This document shows positions 53,929 through 64,000 of a stretch of 64,000 nucleotides of DNA, one piece after another. How positions within the stretch are numbered: the first letter of the stretch is position 1; each line of letters begins with the position of its first letter. The position numbers were made by a program, and so were the translations under genes. Source of the stretch: Sipunculus nudus (taxonomy: Eukaryota > Annelida > Sipuncula > Golfingiida > Sipunculidae); assembly GCA_026874595.1 (NCBI GenBank), contig CM049319.1:4368601-4432600 (forward strand), given 5' to 3'. Below the pieces are notes generated by a model, which was given only the letters and a program-made list of their open reading frames with translations, made no database searches and had not been told where the DNA came from.

Positions 53929-54601
53929 TCTTAACGGAGCAATTCACGCAGACGGTTGTTCATTAATATCTACAGTTTATGAATTAGAAAGTATTAACTT
54001 TGGATAACCCAGTCATCTCTATATGCTCCGGAATATAACATAAATCTGAAAATAAAAAATTAGACGAATAAATATGAAAGGAAATAGATAAAAAATGAGA
54101 GGAGTATCAGCCCAACGGGGCGCGTGCGCCGCGGACACCCCCACTGGATCCACCACACGGAGACGTTCAGAATTGTGGAACGTTTTGTCACAGTATATAA
54201 AGCAATCGGCCTCATGCGATCTTTAAACCTTTCATTTCGGTAAATTCTGCCCACACACTTTTAAAATTGTGTATGTATATAAGCCGGTTTTACTGTGATC
54301 AAACCATATGCCATATACACAATTAACGCCACAGAATATATATAAATAATAGTAGTCGTTTAATTAAATAAGACGTTTCAAGTTTCACATAAATCCTGCA
54401 TATCATATATCAGTAACTGAAGGTAGTAAATATGATTGGGCTATATTTATGTGTACAAATTTATATTATAAATTTGTGCGCGCGTATGTGCATGTATTTC
54501 GTGCGACTATAGCCTAATCGTACGTACGAAGGGACTTTCAAAATTCATTTAGAAAAAAAAAAACAACTTCTGTTCTATACATATAACGTGCTAAATACTC
54601 C

Positions 54602-54842
54602 AGGCGCGGATCCAGGATTTTTTGCAGGGGAGGGGTCAACGAGTGACATGCATAAAAATTGTCTAAAAAAAAAAGTTCGTGGGTTAAGAGCAGGTGGGGG
54701 GGGGGGGGGGTCTCATCCCCCAAACCCCCCCGTCATTCATTAGATTTGTCTACAGAAAATTGTTGGTTGAGAACAGTCTCGACCCCTAACCCCCCCCCCC
54801 CCAACCCTAACCCCCCCCCCCCTCCCCCCGGGTCCGCGCCCG
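54602..54842. mobile_element. Small MITE with GGCGCGGATCC ends and homopolymer tracts
   Basis: GGCGCGGATCCAGGA at the left and GGGCGCGGACCCGGG (reverse complement) at the right form the inverted ends. The interior has poly-G (about 54700) and poly-C tracts with CCCTAACCC phrases. The target duplication is unclear. Confidence 0.55.
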
Positions 54843-55955
54843 TACCCAGAGTTTCATATAAGTCGCCGTGCTGTCCCTCACCTGATGAAACAAATGCTCT
54901 AACATATAACTGGTTGTTGTATTTGTCGTATATGACAGATCTGCGTGACTTCACGCCGGGCGGGTTGCTTATAGATGGCGCTTCTGTAATCCACTTTGCG
55001 ATATAATATAATTTTCAGTATTACGATTGCAAGTAAGAATTTAAATGTGTGTTTTATTCATTCATAATATAAACAATTTCATGCTCTCTTGTATTTTATC
55101 TTAATCTTATCTTATCCATTCTCAAATATGAAGAAGCGTATTCTTTCAGTCCCACTTCACATGATACACTTTAAAAATGATCCGCATTTTCTATGGAATA
55201 TAAATTTTCAATTGCTCTATAGGTCTAAATTTCGTCATTTCACATTTCACCATTTTATCACAGGCCATATATAGATAAACAGGCCGTATGAAAAATAAAA
55301 GATGAAACATTAATATCTTCTCACATTTATGAATCAGTTTAGAGAAAGAAATAAATGTGTTTTTTTTTCTTTCGAAAACTTGAATAATTATGTTGAATCA
55401 TGCAGAAAACTTATTTTCTACCATTGGAAAATGATATTATCCTAACCTGTGCTTGACGGTGAATTAGCCAGAAACATATTTTTACTTTCTGATATTATTT
55501 TTGACTTAAATGATTTTTTTTCTTTTAAATTTGGGGGAAATAATGTTGTTCGATTGTGCAATATAATATTTGTAATAAAACAGAGCGTTTCTCTCGAGTT
55601 TTCACGACAATTATCTGGTCGCTTGACCACGTATTCTATAAGTCAATAATATTATTAGGCTTGTCGTTTTTTTTTTTTTAAATCAAAGAAACCTATAACC
55701 ACTTGTACTCTGACTTTTCCGGTGAATGTTCTGCATACATAATTTAACGCTTAATTCATACATGAAAGAATATGTGATATCTATTAAATAAAGTGTAATA
55801 GGGAGAAATCACATGACAAAAAAAATAGGTGAACCTGAATCCAACAACAGCATATATAGCTAAACAAAATTTATATTTTTGGACATATACAAGTGGCATG
55901 ATTTTCAGTTGGCTTCTTCAGGTTTGAGACGAACATTTTGGGGGTTTACATTAAA

Positions 55956-55992
<37 letters not shown>

Positions 55993-56732
55993 TATTATTA
56001 TTTTCAGCATTTTATATTCTTTGCCTAAACAAGCCAAAAAAATCCTTGTAGGCAATGAACATGGTAATTGTTCGTTTTTTTTTTATAGAATATTACTTTC
56101 CGCAGTTCAAGTAAGTCTTTCGATGGTTACACTGGTAAAACATTCTACCGGCCACCAAACGCAGAACAACTCTTTCTAAAGGTCTGACATTTTATGTGAC
56201 ACCGATCTGTGTAACCAAGACTGGCCGTTGGGGTCGTCGGACGTTGGGACGGCCAACAGGCAGCCGGATCTGTCATAAACCTAGACCAAGTAAGCCTTCA
56301 CACATCAGATCGTTACATCAACAAACATTTTACTCTCTGTGGTGACGACCCAACCGCAAACACGGCATCCCGGCAAATATCCAAAGTCCTCACCAGCTGG
56401 AGTGGAGTCAGGTGTTGTTTTTGTTTTGGTTCATTTTCATTTCTTATACTTCACACTACCTGTCCCAGACCACAACTTGCACAAGCCCTTGAAAACGGCC
56501 GAGGGTATCGGCACGACCGTCGAGCCGATAAGAAATACAATCCACAAGACACGCTCTCATATTATAATATAAAACCTAACCACTGCCAACAATATGGCTG
56601 GTAACAGACATCTCAGCACAACAGAACTATTTAAAAGTTGTGGATGCTGGGTGATTTACATAAACTTAATACTTACAAGTTAGACACAATCAGTGCATAA
56701 AACTGGAAAAGCCTGGGCCGGGGTAAATACAC
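54843..56732. other. Intergenic, no gene seen
   Basis: AT-rich. An (AAT)n/(ATT)n microsatellite lies at 55957-56002. Reading frames are short with no known motifs. Confidence 0.5.
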
Positions 56733-57163
56733 GGGTCAGTCTTTTTACCGAGCGTACCGAGCGCTACCGAGCGCTAGCGCTCGGTAGGACTTTTTACCGA
56801 GCGCTACCCCGGATTCACACCAGGCATCGCTTTGACCAGCGTGGGGCTACCGAGCGCTCTGACTTTTTACCGAGCGCTATCCTGGGGTCACACAAGTCAT
56901 TGCTCTGACCCACGTGGGGCTACCTAGCGCTTGGGGCTTTTTACCGAGCCTTACCCTGCTCTTACAACGGGAATTAAGTGTTCTTACATACTTCAATCAT
57001 CTTGGGACTAACGAGCTCTAAGGGCTTTTTGCCGAGCGCTACCATCGCGCACATGATAAATTATAGAGTTTTAACTGCATTCAACACAAAATATCATATT
57101 TAATTATTTACATTGTTTCTGTTTATATAACATGAATAAGCCATGCTTATGTTATCTTTCCCA

Positions 57164-57203
<40 letters not shown>

Positions 57204-57681
57204 GTATATATATATATATATATATATATGAATATATATGTATCATGCTATAAAAAATTATATATGTAATCTATATATCAAGCAGTAAATCCTGTATTAA
57301 TTTTTTATAATATAACATATATACCCTAAATGAATATATATGTATTTTTGATTACATTCCCTCTTATTCTGGTTCTTCTCTCTTTCTCTCTCTGTTTCTC
57401 TTACTGTCTCTCTTTCTATTTCTCTCCCTTTCTTTCTTTATCTCTCTCTTTTTTCTTTCTTTTTTTCTCTCTCCTATATATATCGGATAAATATTATATA
57501 TAAAATAGGTCTTTGGTACCTTTCCCTCTAATTCAGGTTCTTCTCTCTCTCTGCCTGTCTCTCTTTCTTTCTCTCTCTTTCATTCTTTCTCTCTCTCCTT
57601 TATAGCCTATATCGGATAAATATTATATTAAGGCTATGGTATAGCGCTCTCTTTTTCTTTACAATGTCTCTTTTCTCTCTT

Positions 57682-57744
<63 letters not shown>

Positions 57745-57881
57745 TATATTCTGATATATATAAATATATAGCATAATTTTAAATTATATATTATATTTAT
57801 ATAGGCTACTGATCGATAAATGAATAAATTATTTAAACATATATGTCGAATTTATATGTATGTTGATCGTAATATATATAT

Positions 57882-57948
<67 letters not shown>

Positions 57949-58154
57949 CCTAGCGCTCGGTAGTCCAGAGTATGCAAAACACTGCCCGCTGTTAGGGCAG
58001 GGTAGGGCTCGGTAAAAAGTCCAAGCGCTCGGTAGCCCCACGCGGGTCAGAGCAATGCCTTGTATGAATCCAGGGTAGCGTTCGGTAAAAAGTCCTACCG
58101 AGCGCTAGGTAGCGCTCGGTACGCTCGGTAGCGCTCGGTAAAAAGACCGACCGC
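56733..58154. mobile_element. Foldback element with 8-bp target duplication
   Basis: Flanked by AAATACAC on both sides (56725-56732, 58155-58162). Long inverted arms (about 210-300 bp) are made of ~85-bp units with CTTTTTACCGAGCGCTACC, GCTCTGACCCACGTGGGGCT and ACCGAGCGCT. The centre is low complexity: (TC)n at 57168-57200, (TA)n at 57206-57229, 57688-57742 and 57892-57945. No transposase is present. An 8-bp duplication fits hAT- or P-type integration. Confidence 0.7.
57163..57945. repeat. CT and TA microsatellite cluster
   Basis: Pure (TC)n, (TA)n and interrupted CTTTCT tracts make up most of this stretch in the middle of the foldback element. A TATAT spacer joins a (CA)5 tract before 57892. 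Cruciform or polymerase slippage is likely. Confidence 0.85.
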
Positions 58155-58162
58155 AAATACAC

Positions 58163-58948
58163 TAATGTTCCTTGGCCAGCTGTCATAGCAAGTTTCTTTA
58201 CCAATCTGGTGGTATGGTTGAAATAAAATAATCATTAGTTTGACCACTGTGAGGCCTGGTTTGAAATGTAGCCTGGATTCCAAAGTGGAGCTAAAAACAC
58301 AGTTGAAATTGTAAAATATAGTATAAAATTGTTCATGACGTTGTGTATGTCGTCAGGTAAACTAGAGCATTCAAACACATATTTACATGTCTTACGCCTC
58401 ATTTAATTACAAGGTAAAATCAGGGATATTTGGCCTATTTTTAATAATACCTTATAAAAAAAAGGCATTACCTCTTTATATTGTGTATTATTTTGTATTA
58501 ACAATCCACTATAATGTCCAGTTCTACCTCAAATTAATCCTGACATCGCTGTTGATATTATGGGATGTGAATATTTGTAAGAATAAGCCAATTATAATAG
58601 TTTTTACAAAATAAGGAGTGATAACATATTGCATGTTGAATACAAATTTGCTCATATGCGGTTATTTGAAATTATATATATATATATATATAACAAATAT
58701 GTTTTGTAAAATAAGAAAGTAAATACATTTATTAAACAAGAATGGAAATAGTAAATGTTGTTTGCATATGCATGGTGATGATATATGACAACAGCGTTTA
58801 TGAAACAGGTGTTTCTCTTGGCTGAAATGATATGTCATAGGATGTAAACATTTAACTACATAAGTGGGAAAATCGGATTTATTTTTATGGATATTAATTA
58901 GTTTCAAACATATTTAGGTATGTAAAACATTTATTATACTTTATGATT
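58163..58948. other. Intergenic, nothing recognised
   Basis: AT-rich sequence with a (TA)n tract at 58672-58692. No gene or element end is visible. Confidence 0.5.
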
Positions 58949-59159
58949 AGCTCAGCTGACTATAAGTCATCTGAGCTATAGTCCTGGTCCTTTGTCCGTC
59001 GTCCGGCCGTTAACAGGGCACATTTTAAAACCGTTGGACCTACAATTCCAAAATTTTGCATACCATTAGATGTCTCCTAAATCTCCTTCCATACCGAAAA
59101 TTGGGTCATTTGGACTTCGTTCCTTCGAGATATTAAGGAAATACCTCCGTTTTATTACA

Positions 59160-59336
59160 TAAACATCGATGTGAGCGTTTTCTGTATTAATGAGAATATT
59201 CTCTGTGTTCTCTGTTAGTATTCACACGCCAGAAGCTCCACTTACAAAATTTTCCCTGAGTAGGCCTATCATCGCCCACTTCCGCCTCATTCTCAGTATC
59301 TAGGTCATGCCTCGCTTTGGTAGAGCCACATTATTC
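59160..59336 (+). repeat. DIRS left inverted terminal repeat
   Basis: Nearly identical to the inverse of 62774-62953, for example ATGAGAATATTCTCTGTGTT and CCTGAGTAGGCCTATCATCG. It ends at GAGCCACATTATTC. Confidence 0.85.
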
Positions 59337-59454
59337 TTCTGGCGTTTGTGCTAGACGGACGTGTCGACGGGCTACTCCCGTCCGTCCGCTGTTGGTTTTC
59401 CCATGCTCGTTGCTTGACTTACTGTAAGTACGCTTTCATTTTCCCTTGGCCACT

Positions 59455-59607
59455 ATGGAAGTCTCTCGGACTTGTTCCTCTTGTGGAGCGTCTCTCCCTT
59501 CCTGGGATATGCACCCCTCTTGTCTCAGCTGTCTCAGCTGTCTTCAGATCGTCGGGCCCGCCTCCTTACCGGTCCCGTACTGCTCCGGTACGGGCTCCGG
59601 CTGCTAG
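59455..59607 (+). pseudogene. DIRS gag N-terminus remnant
   Basis: ATG at 59455 begins MEVSRTCSSCGASLPSWDMH, with a C-x2-C-x9-H-x2-C-x2-C zinc-knuckle-like pattern typical of DIRS gag starts. It stops at TAG 59605-59607 after 50 codons, far shorter than a normal gag. Most of gag appears deleted or unreadable up to 59760. Confidence 0.55.
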
Positions 59608-59763
59608 CCACTCAGTGGCTCCCGCCCGCCCGTCTGCTCGGTCGTCCGGGTCTCGCCAGACCTCCTCCTTTCGCGGTAAGTCCGCTCAGAGGGGTCGTGG
59701 CCGTAAGTGACACTCCTGGTCCGGTAGGCGGCCGCCTTCAGACCTGTTATCCGGCCTGGAGGC

Positions 59764-60450
59764 GTGTCACCTCGCCTCCCCACGGTTCGTTTCGGTTTCC
59801 GAATTTCGTTTTTCACCCCTCCGCCCCGCACGGCGTTTCCGTTCGTTACTCCCCCGCCCCGGGGTCCGGCCAAGCGTCTCGCGCTCGAAAATGCCTTTCG
59901 GTCCCTTCTCCTGAAGGGCGCCATTGTCCCGGTCGATCCCGGAACTCCCGGGTTTTATTCCAGCATTTTTCTTGTCCCCAAGCCTCACGGCCAGGGGCGC
60001 CCGATTATAGATCTGAAGCGCCTCAATGCCTTTATTCGACCTCCCCATTTTCGAATGTTCAATATTCCCGCCGTGCTCCGCACCGTCCGCCCAGGCAACT
60101 GGGCGTTCAAGATCGATTTTACAGACGCGTATTTCCATGTACCGATCCACCCTGTGTCTCAGCCGTACCTTCGGTTGGCCTTCGGCACTCGCGTGTTTCA
60201 ATTCAGAGCCCTCCCGTTCGGGATCATTTTTGCGCCCTGGATCTTTCCGATCCTTGTTCATGCTGTAACCAATTACCTCCGGTCAGTTTGGGTATCAGTC
60301 CTCCCGTACTTGGACTGGCTCGTTCACGCCCCTTCTCGCGATCTCCTTCTCCACCACCGTGCCCTCGTGCTTTCCCTTCTTCGCGGTCTAGGCTTTCTGG
60401 TCAATGTCCAGAAGTCTCATCTGGTCCCTACCCAGACCATTCAGTTTTCT
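59764..60450 (+). pseudogene. DIRS reverse transcriptase
   Basis: Frame 1 encodes FYSSIFLVPKPHGQGRPIID, KIDFTDAYFHVPIHP (catalytic Asp block), ALPFGIIFAPWIF and then PYLDWLVHAP at 60304-60333. DIRS enzymes have YLDDW here, so one Asp codon of the catalytic pair is missing. After about 60450 the thumb region (VVLDFRAGRVSLPLDFAVNL) lies in another frame, showing a frameshift. Confidence 0.85.
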
Positions 60451-60619
60451 GGGCGTGGTCCTGGATTTTCGGGCTGGTCGTGTGTCTCTCCCGCTCGACT
60501 TCGCTGTCAATCTGCGCCGGCGGTTCCGATCTCTTCTGTCGGCTCGTCGTGTCAGCTCCCATCTGGCGGCTTCCTTACACGGTTCTCTCCACTGGGCTGT
60601 CTTTTCTCCTTCGCGGTAT

Positions 60620-61010
60620 TCCCTTCACGCAAACCGTCACCTTTACGATCTTTACCAACGCGTCTCAGATGGGCTGGGGTGCCCACCTGGCCGATCTTCG
60701 TAATTCCGGCCTCTGGTCTCCTCGGGAGCGTCTGCTCCATATCAATATTTTGGAGCTCAGAACAGTCCGTCGTGCGCTCGCACGCTGGTCTCCGCGCTTC
60801 CTCGACAGTCATGTTCTAGTCATGACAGACAACACGACGGTTCTTGCATATATCAACAGGCCGGGCGGCATTGGGTCACCCTCGCTTCTGCGGGAAACTT
60901 ATCGCCTGTTCAATCTGTGTATCCCTCTTGGTTTTACACTTCAGGCTCGTCATGTCCGCGGCGCCGTGAACGTCCTCGCCGACGCCCTTTCCCGGGATCG
61001 CCTCGGTACT
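60620..61010 (+). pseudogene. DIRS RNase H domain
   Basis: Read in frame 0: TFTIFTNASQMGWGAHL, ILELRTVRRAL, VLVMTDNTTVLAYIN and VRGAVNVLADALSRD, i.e. the four RNase H blocks. The first block normally reads TDAS; here it is TNAS, so the first catalytic Asp is Asn. It is out of frame with the reverse transcriptase. Confidence 0.8.
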
Positions 61011-61539
61011 CTTACCGCCGTTTCTCTCCCTCTGCCGGTTCTCCGGGGGATCTTCGGCGCTTGGGGGACTCCAGATTTCGACCTGTTCGAATTCCCGAAC
61101 CCTCCGCCCCTCGTTCCGTCCGGTCCACGGCTACGTCGCCCTCGTGTCCTTTTCCCGGACACGCCCCCGTCCGCCTGGACCGGCCGGTTCTTGTACGGGT
61201 TCCCGGCCCCGGCCCTGATCCCGCGGTTACTCCTGCCTCTCTTGGTGGCACCTCTCACGGACCTCATCCTGATCGTCCCGTTTCATCCAGCGGCTCCGTG
61301 GTTTCCTCGATGTCGTTCGTTTCTCGTCTGTCCACCCATTCTACTGCCGCTGTCGGTCGATCTGCCGCTCCGTCCTCGCCCTGCTCGGTCGTACCCTCTG
61401 AGCGCTTTCTTACTGTCGTCCAATTGCTCAAAGATCAGGGGTTTTCAACGCCGGTTGCGGCTCTTGCAGCGGCTCCCTGTCGACGATCTTCCGACCGTGT
61501 GTATGACTCCCGCTAGCTCATCTTCTCTCGATGGGCCAG

Positions 61540-62535
61540 GGAGCGTCATATAGATCCACTGGATCCACCGGTCCAGTCGCTCCTTGATTTCCTTCTGCAT
61601 TTATTACAGGATAAACGTTTATCCTTCCCCACTATCGCGGCTATCGGGCGGCTCTTCTTTCCATGCTTCGCCCCCACCGTAGGGATTTGGTTCTCCGTCA
61701 TCCCGTCGTTTCCGATTTTCTCGAGGGGGTCTGCGCTCGTTAGTCCCGCCCACGGTACGTAGTTCCTTCTTGGCGCCTTGACGTGGTACTCCGACTCCTC
61801 CGCGACGCTCCTTATGAGCCGCTCCGCTCCGCGCACCTGCTCCATCTGTCGCCTAAGACTGCGTTCCTCCTGGCGCTCGCCACTGCTGGCTGTTGAGCTG
61901 AGCTTCATGCTCTCATGGCCGATCCTAAATTTTCTCAAATTGCGGCTGACGGTTCATCCGCGGACTTTCACTTTCCTCCGGACTTTTATCGTTAATCGCA
62001 GTCTTACGATGACCCGCGATTTCATGGCACGTTCCTGCCCTGCCTAACGGCCGGTACCGGTTCGGCGCAACGAATTGCCCCGTCCGGGCCTTAAGATACT
62101 ATCTTAAGGCTACAAAATCTCTCCAGGGGGGCCGTAAGAAACTTTTATTTCTTCAAATTGGGTGCAGCCGATAAAGAAATAAGTCCTATTACTATCAGTA
62201 ACTGGATAAAGGCTGCTATCATCGCCGCACATGACTCTTTACGTCCGGCTGAACTACAGTCCTTCCATGTCACGGCTCATGAGGTCAGGGCTATCGCCTC
62301 ATCCTTCGCTCACCTTTCGGGCGTATCTCCTGCCGCGATGGTCAAAATGGGTATCTGGAAGTCCCCTTTCACGTTTACTCAATTTTACCTCAAGGACGTT
62401 CGCCTGCAAGACTCCGGCCTTTATGCCATGGGTCCCGTGGTTGCCGCAGGCACTATCGTCAATGTCACCCGCACAACTTTTCTCGACGTCTACTCACGTT
62501 CGGCCCGCTACCTGCCTGCACACGTCGTCTTCTGA
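61540..62535 (+). pseudogene. DIRS tyrosine recombinase
   Basis: N-terminal part starts around IDPLDPPVQSLLDFLLHLLQ (about 61550) and changes frame at least twice before 62100. The C-terminal part is one frame from 62158: HEVR box at 62278-62289 and nucleophile Tyr in TFTQFYLKDV at 62386-62388. At the first Arg box (LALATAG..AELHAL) two codons read TGT TGA (61891-61896), so the catalytic Arg is gone and a stop is present. Confidence 0.8.
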
Positions 62536-62619
62536 TGTGGTTTCTACTCCTTGCTGACCGTATTTTCTTCATCCTCGTCGTTCCAGGTCAGTATCTCCCT
62601 CCCTATGGTTTATCTGTTT

Positions 62620-62737
62620 CTTCTCATTAAAACAGAAAACGCTCACATCGATGTTTACGTAATAAAACCCCCCATTCCCCTCCCCATGAATGGTGGTTTT
62701 GTTAGTAAACGGATGTGAGCTTTTCTGTATTACAATC
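62620..62737 (+). repeat. DIRS internal complementary region
   Basis: 62620-62668 is the complement of the left tip (59149-59197). 62664-62737 is the complement of the right tip (about 62916-62989). The two meet at AAAAC (62664-62668). In DIRS elements this region is thought to template completion of circular DNA. Confidence 0.85.
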
Positions 62738-62773
62738 ATCTGTCCCTCCCCTGATACTTCCTATTTCCCCCGT

Positions 62774-62953
62774 GAATAATGTGGCTCTACCAAAGCGAGG
62801 CATGACCTAGATACCGAGAATGAGGCGGAAGTGGGCGATGATAGGCCTACTCAGGGAATATTTTGTAAGTGGAGCTTCTTGCCTGTGAATACTAACAGAG
62901 AACAAAGAGAATATTCTCATTAATACAGAAAAGCTCACATCCGTTTACTAACA
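62774..62953 (-). repeat. DIRS right inverted terminal repeat
   Basis: Inverse of 59160-59336, with an outer tip extension up to 62985 that has its own complement in the internal complementary region. Confidence 0.85.
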
Positions 62954-63530
62954 AAACCACCATTCATGGGGAGGGGAATGGGGGGTTTTCCATAAAAAAG
63001 GCCATTGTTACACCTCAAGGCTGCCTAATATCAACACCACTGATCTGTTTTTGATCATATTTAGTATTCATATTCTTCCATACATTTTCTATGAACATAA
63101 AAAAAATTAGATCAGTGTTGGGTCTTATTTTGAAGTAATGGGCCAAAATATAATGCAATTTAAAAAAAAAATCAGGAAATATATTTACTTACCTAACATG
63201 AGAATTGCTGAGGCTAGAGACTTTTTTTCAGGAATATAACTTTATTTAATCCAGATTCAATTGTTTACCCAAAATTAGATCTGAATTTTGCAAATTTTTT
63301 AAGTTATTAGCATAAATAAAAAATCAATACCTTAAATTTTGTCCAACTTTGGCAATGGCACGTTTTTTCCCTGTAAGGACTGTTGATTTAATTTTCACAG
63401 CATATATACATAAGGATTTAATCTTTTAAAACCTGAAATTTCAAAGGAATTGATTGAAAAGGGTAGCTTTTATTCAAGTTTTCATACACCATGTCAAGTG
63501 TTGTTTACATCTAGCCCACCTGGTAGTACA

Positions 63531-64000
63531 GCCTTCACTTGCATTATGTAACCCACCCCAGGCAGCTTGCCTTGCCTTGGCTTACGCTCCCGAGGCAGCG
63601 GAAATCTTGCGCTTCTAAAGAAGCAACCGATTTTCAAGCTGCCAGCTTTGACCGTTTATGATATATTTAGACACCAGATGGCGGTTCGTTTTCGACTGAA
63701 ATAAACGTGCGTATGATGTGACAAGCAGCCAATCAGATGCCAATAAACAAATACTGGACAGGCATCCTGGCTCCGCCAATTGCTGTGCTTCAAGCGCCCC
63801 TTATTGAGTTTCCGGTCGAATTTAAATTGCTCCCTCGGCATTCTCACATCATCGACCGATTCGATTATGACATTATGACTGTGTTAGCGTAGCCATGTAT
63901 CTGTTGTCTGCAGAACTGAAACCAGCAAGTGAGGTGTGCACGCAGCCTTTGTTGTTACGTTTCGTTTGAATTACATCCCACTGGCCGAGCATCCTATGTG
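63531..64000. other. Right edge; possible upstream region of another gene
   Basis: Unique-looking, less AT-rich sequence with a CCAATCA box (63729-63735). An ATG at 63894 opens a short frame, MYLLSAELKPAS, before a possible GTGAGG donor. Too little is visible to call a gene. Confidence 0.2.

Larger units (their letters stand above)
59149..62985 (+). mobile_element. DIRS-type tyrosine-recombinase retrotransposon, degenerate
   Basis: GC-rich block of 3.8 kb in AT-rich surroundings. It has inverted repeats of about 175 bp (59160-59336 and 62774-62953), unequal outer tips, and an internal region (62620-62737) complementary to both tips. Gene order is gag remnant, reverse transcriptase, RNase H, tyrosine recombinase. 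No target duplication is seen; GTTTT occurs at both edges. Frame breaks and lost catalytic residues show that it is dead. Confidence 0.88.
58949..63530 (-). mobile_element. Reverse H1-type repeat interrupted by the DIRS element
   Basis: The left part (58949-59148) is the inverse of the H1 3' end: AGCTCAGCTGACTATAAGTC, then GTCCGTCGTCCGG, then AGATATTAAGGAAATACCTC. The right part (62990-63530) continues the same repeat inverted, e.g. CCATTGTTACAC, CTGCCTAATATCA and AAAATTTTGTCCAACTTTGG-like phrases. The 5' end is missing after about 63530. Confidence 0.6.

Noticed and set aside
54781..54835. CCCTAACCC phrases suggesting telomeric repeats
   Set aside because: Only two or so CCCTAA units inside poly-C tracts of a MITE; no extended (TTAGGG)n array. 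The similar phrase at about 26062 is also just two units.
59767..61267. Long minus-strand frames (up to 164 codons)
   Set aside because: They are GC-driven shadows opposite the DIRS reverse transcriptase and RNase H regions.
59149..62985. Bacterial contamination, because this block is GC-rich
   Set aside because: Inverted ends, internal complementary region, RT/RNase H/recombinase order and clean insertion in a local repeat identify a DIRS element.

Overview
This window is eukaryotic, AT-rich, spliced and crowded with repeats. A marine invertebrate, most plausibly a bivalve mollusc, is inferred from the repeats: tandem-repeat elements with (ACGG)n/(CGG)n tracts and terminal hairpins like bivalve 'pearl'/Helentron-derived elements, a DIRS retrotransposon, a pogo/Tigger transposon and a tRNA-derived SINE. 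No species can be named.

The only host gene I can support fills the left 50 kb on the minus strand. It is a TBC1D9-type Rab GTPase-activating protein. I assembled 25 coding exons between 50416 (ATG) and 273. They total 2427 nt (809 codons), keep one reading frame across all 24 junctions, and have GT/AG boundaries throughout. They cover the N-terminus, two PH-GRAM domains, and a TBC domain with both catalytic fingers (IERDLHR and YCQ). The C-terminal part, including the EF-hand region of the family, lies beyond the left edge. Introns are long (intron 1 is about 16.6 kb) and carry transposable elements.

The intronic repeats include several non-autonomous families sharing one plan: a family-specific motif of about 10-13 bp near the 5' end, a core of ~140-146 bp monomers, a GC-rich microsatellite, and a 3' hairpin whose last arm is the inverse of the 5' motif. 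Two of these families are nested at 13.5-16.3 kb. The cores at 19.9-24.4, 34 and 38 kb hold eighteen perfect AGGTCA-N1-AGGTCA (nuclear receptor DR1) repeats. Other elements are a 2.4-kb pogo/Tigger copy with 26-27-bp inverted ends and one in-frame stop (43600-46007), a hAT-like MITE with 8-bp TSD (40862-41733), pogo-like MITEs (2327-3588, 27220-28828) and short MITE fragments.

Right of 50.4 kb is mostly intergenic: a SINE with 12-bp target duplications (53542-53928), a foldback element with 8-bp TSD (56733-58154), and a GC-rich degenerate DIRS element (59149-62985). The DIRS copy retains the split inverted repeats and internal complementary region of that order, and it is inserted in an older repeat. 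The last 470 bases show nothing certain.
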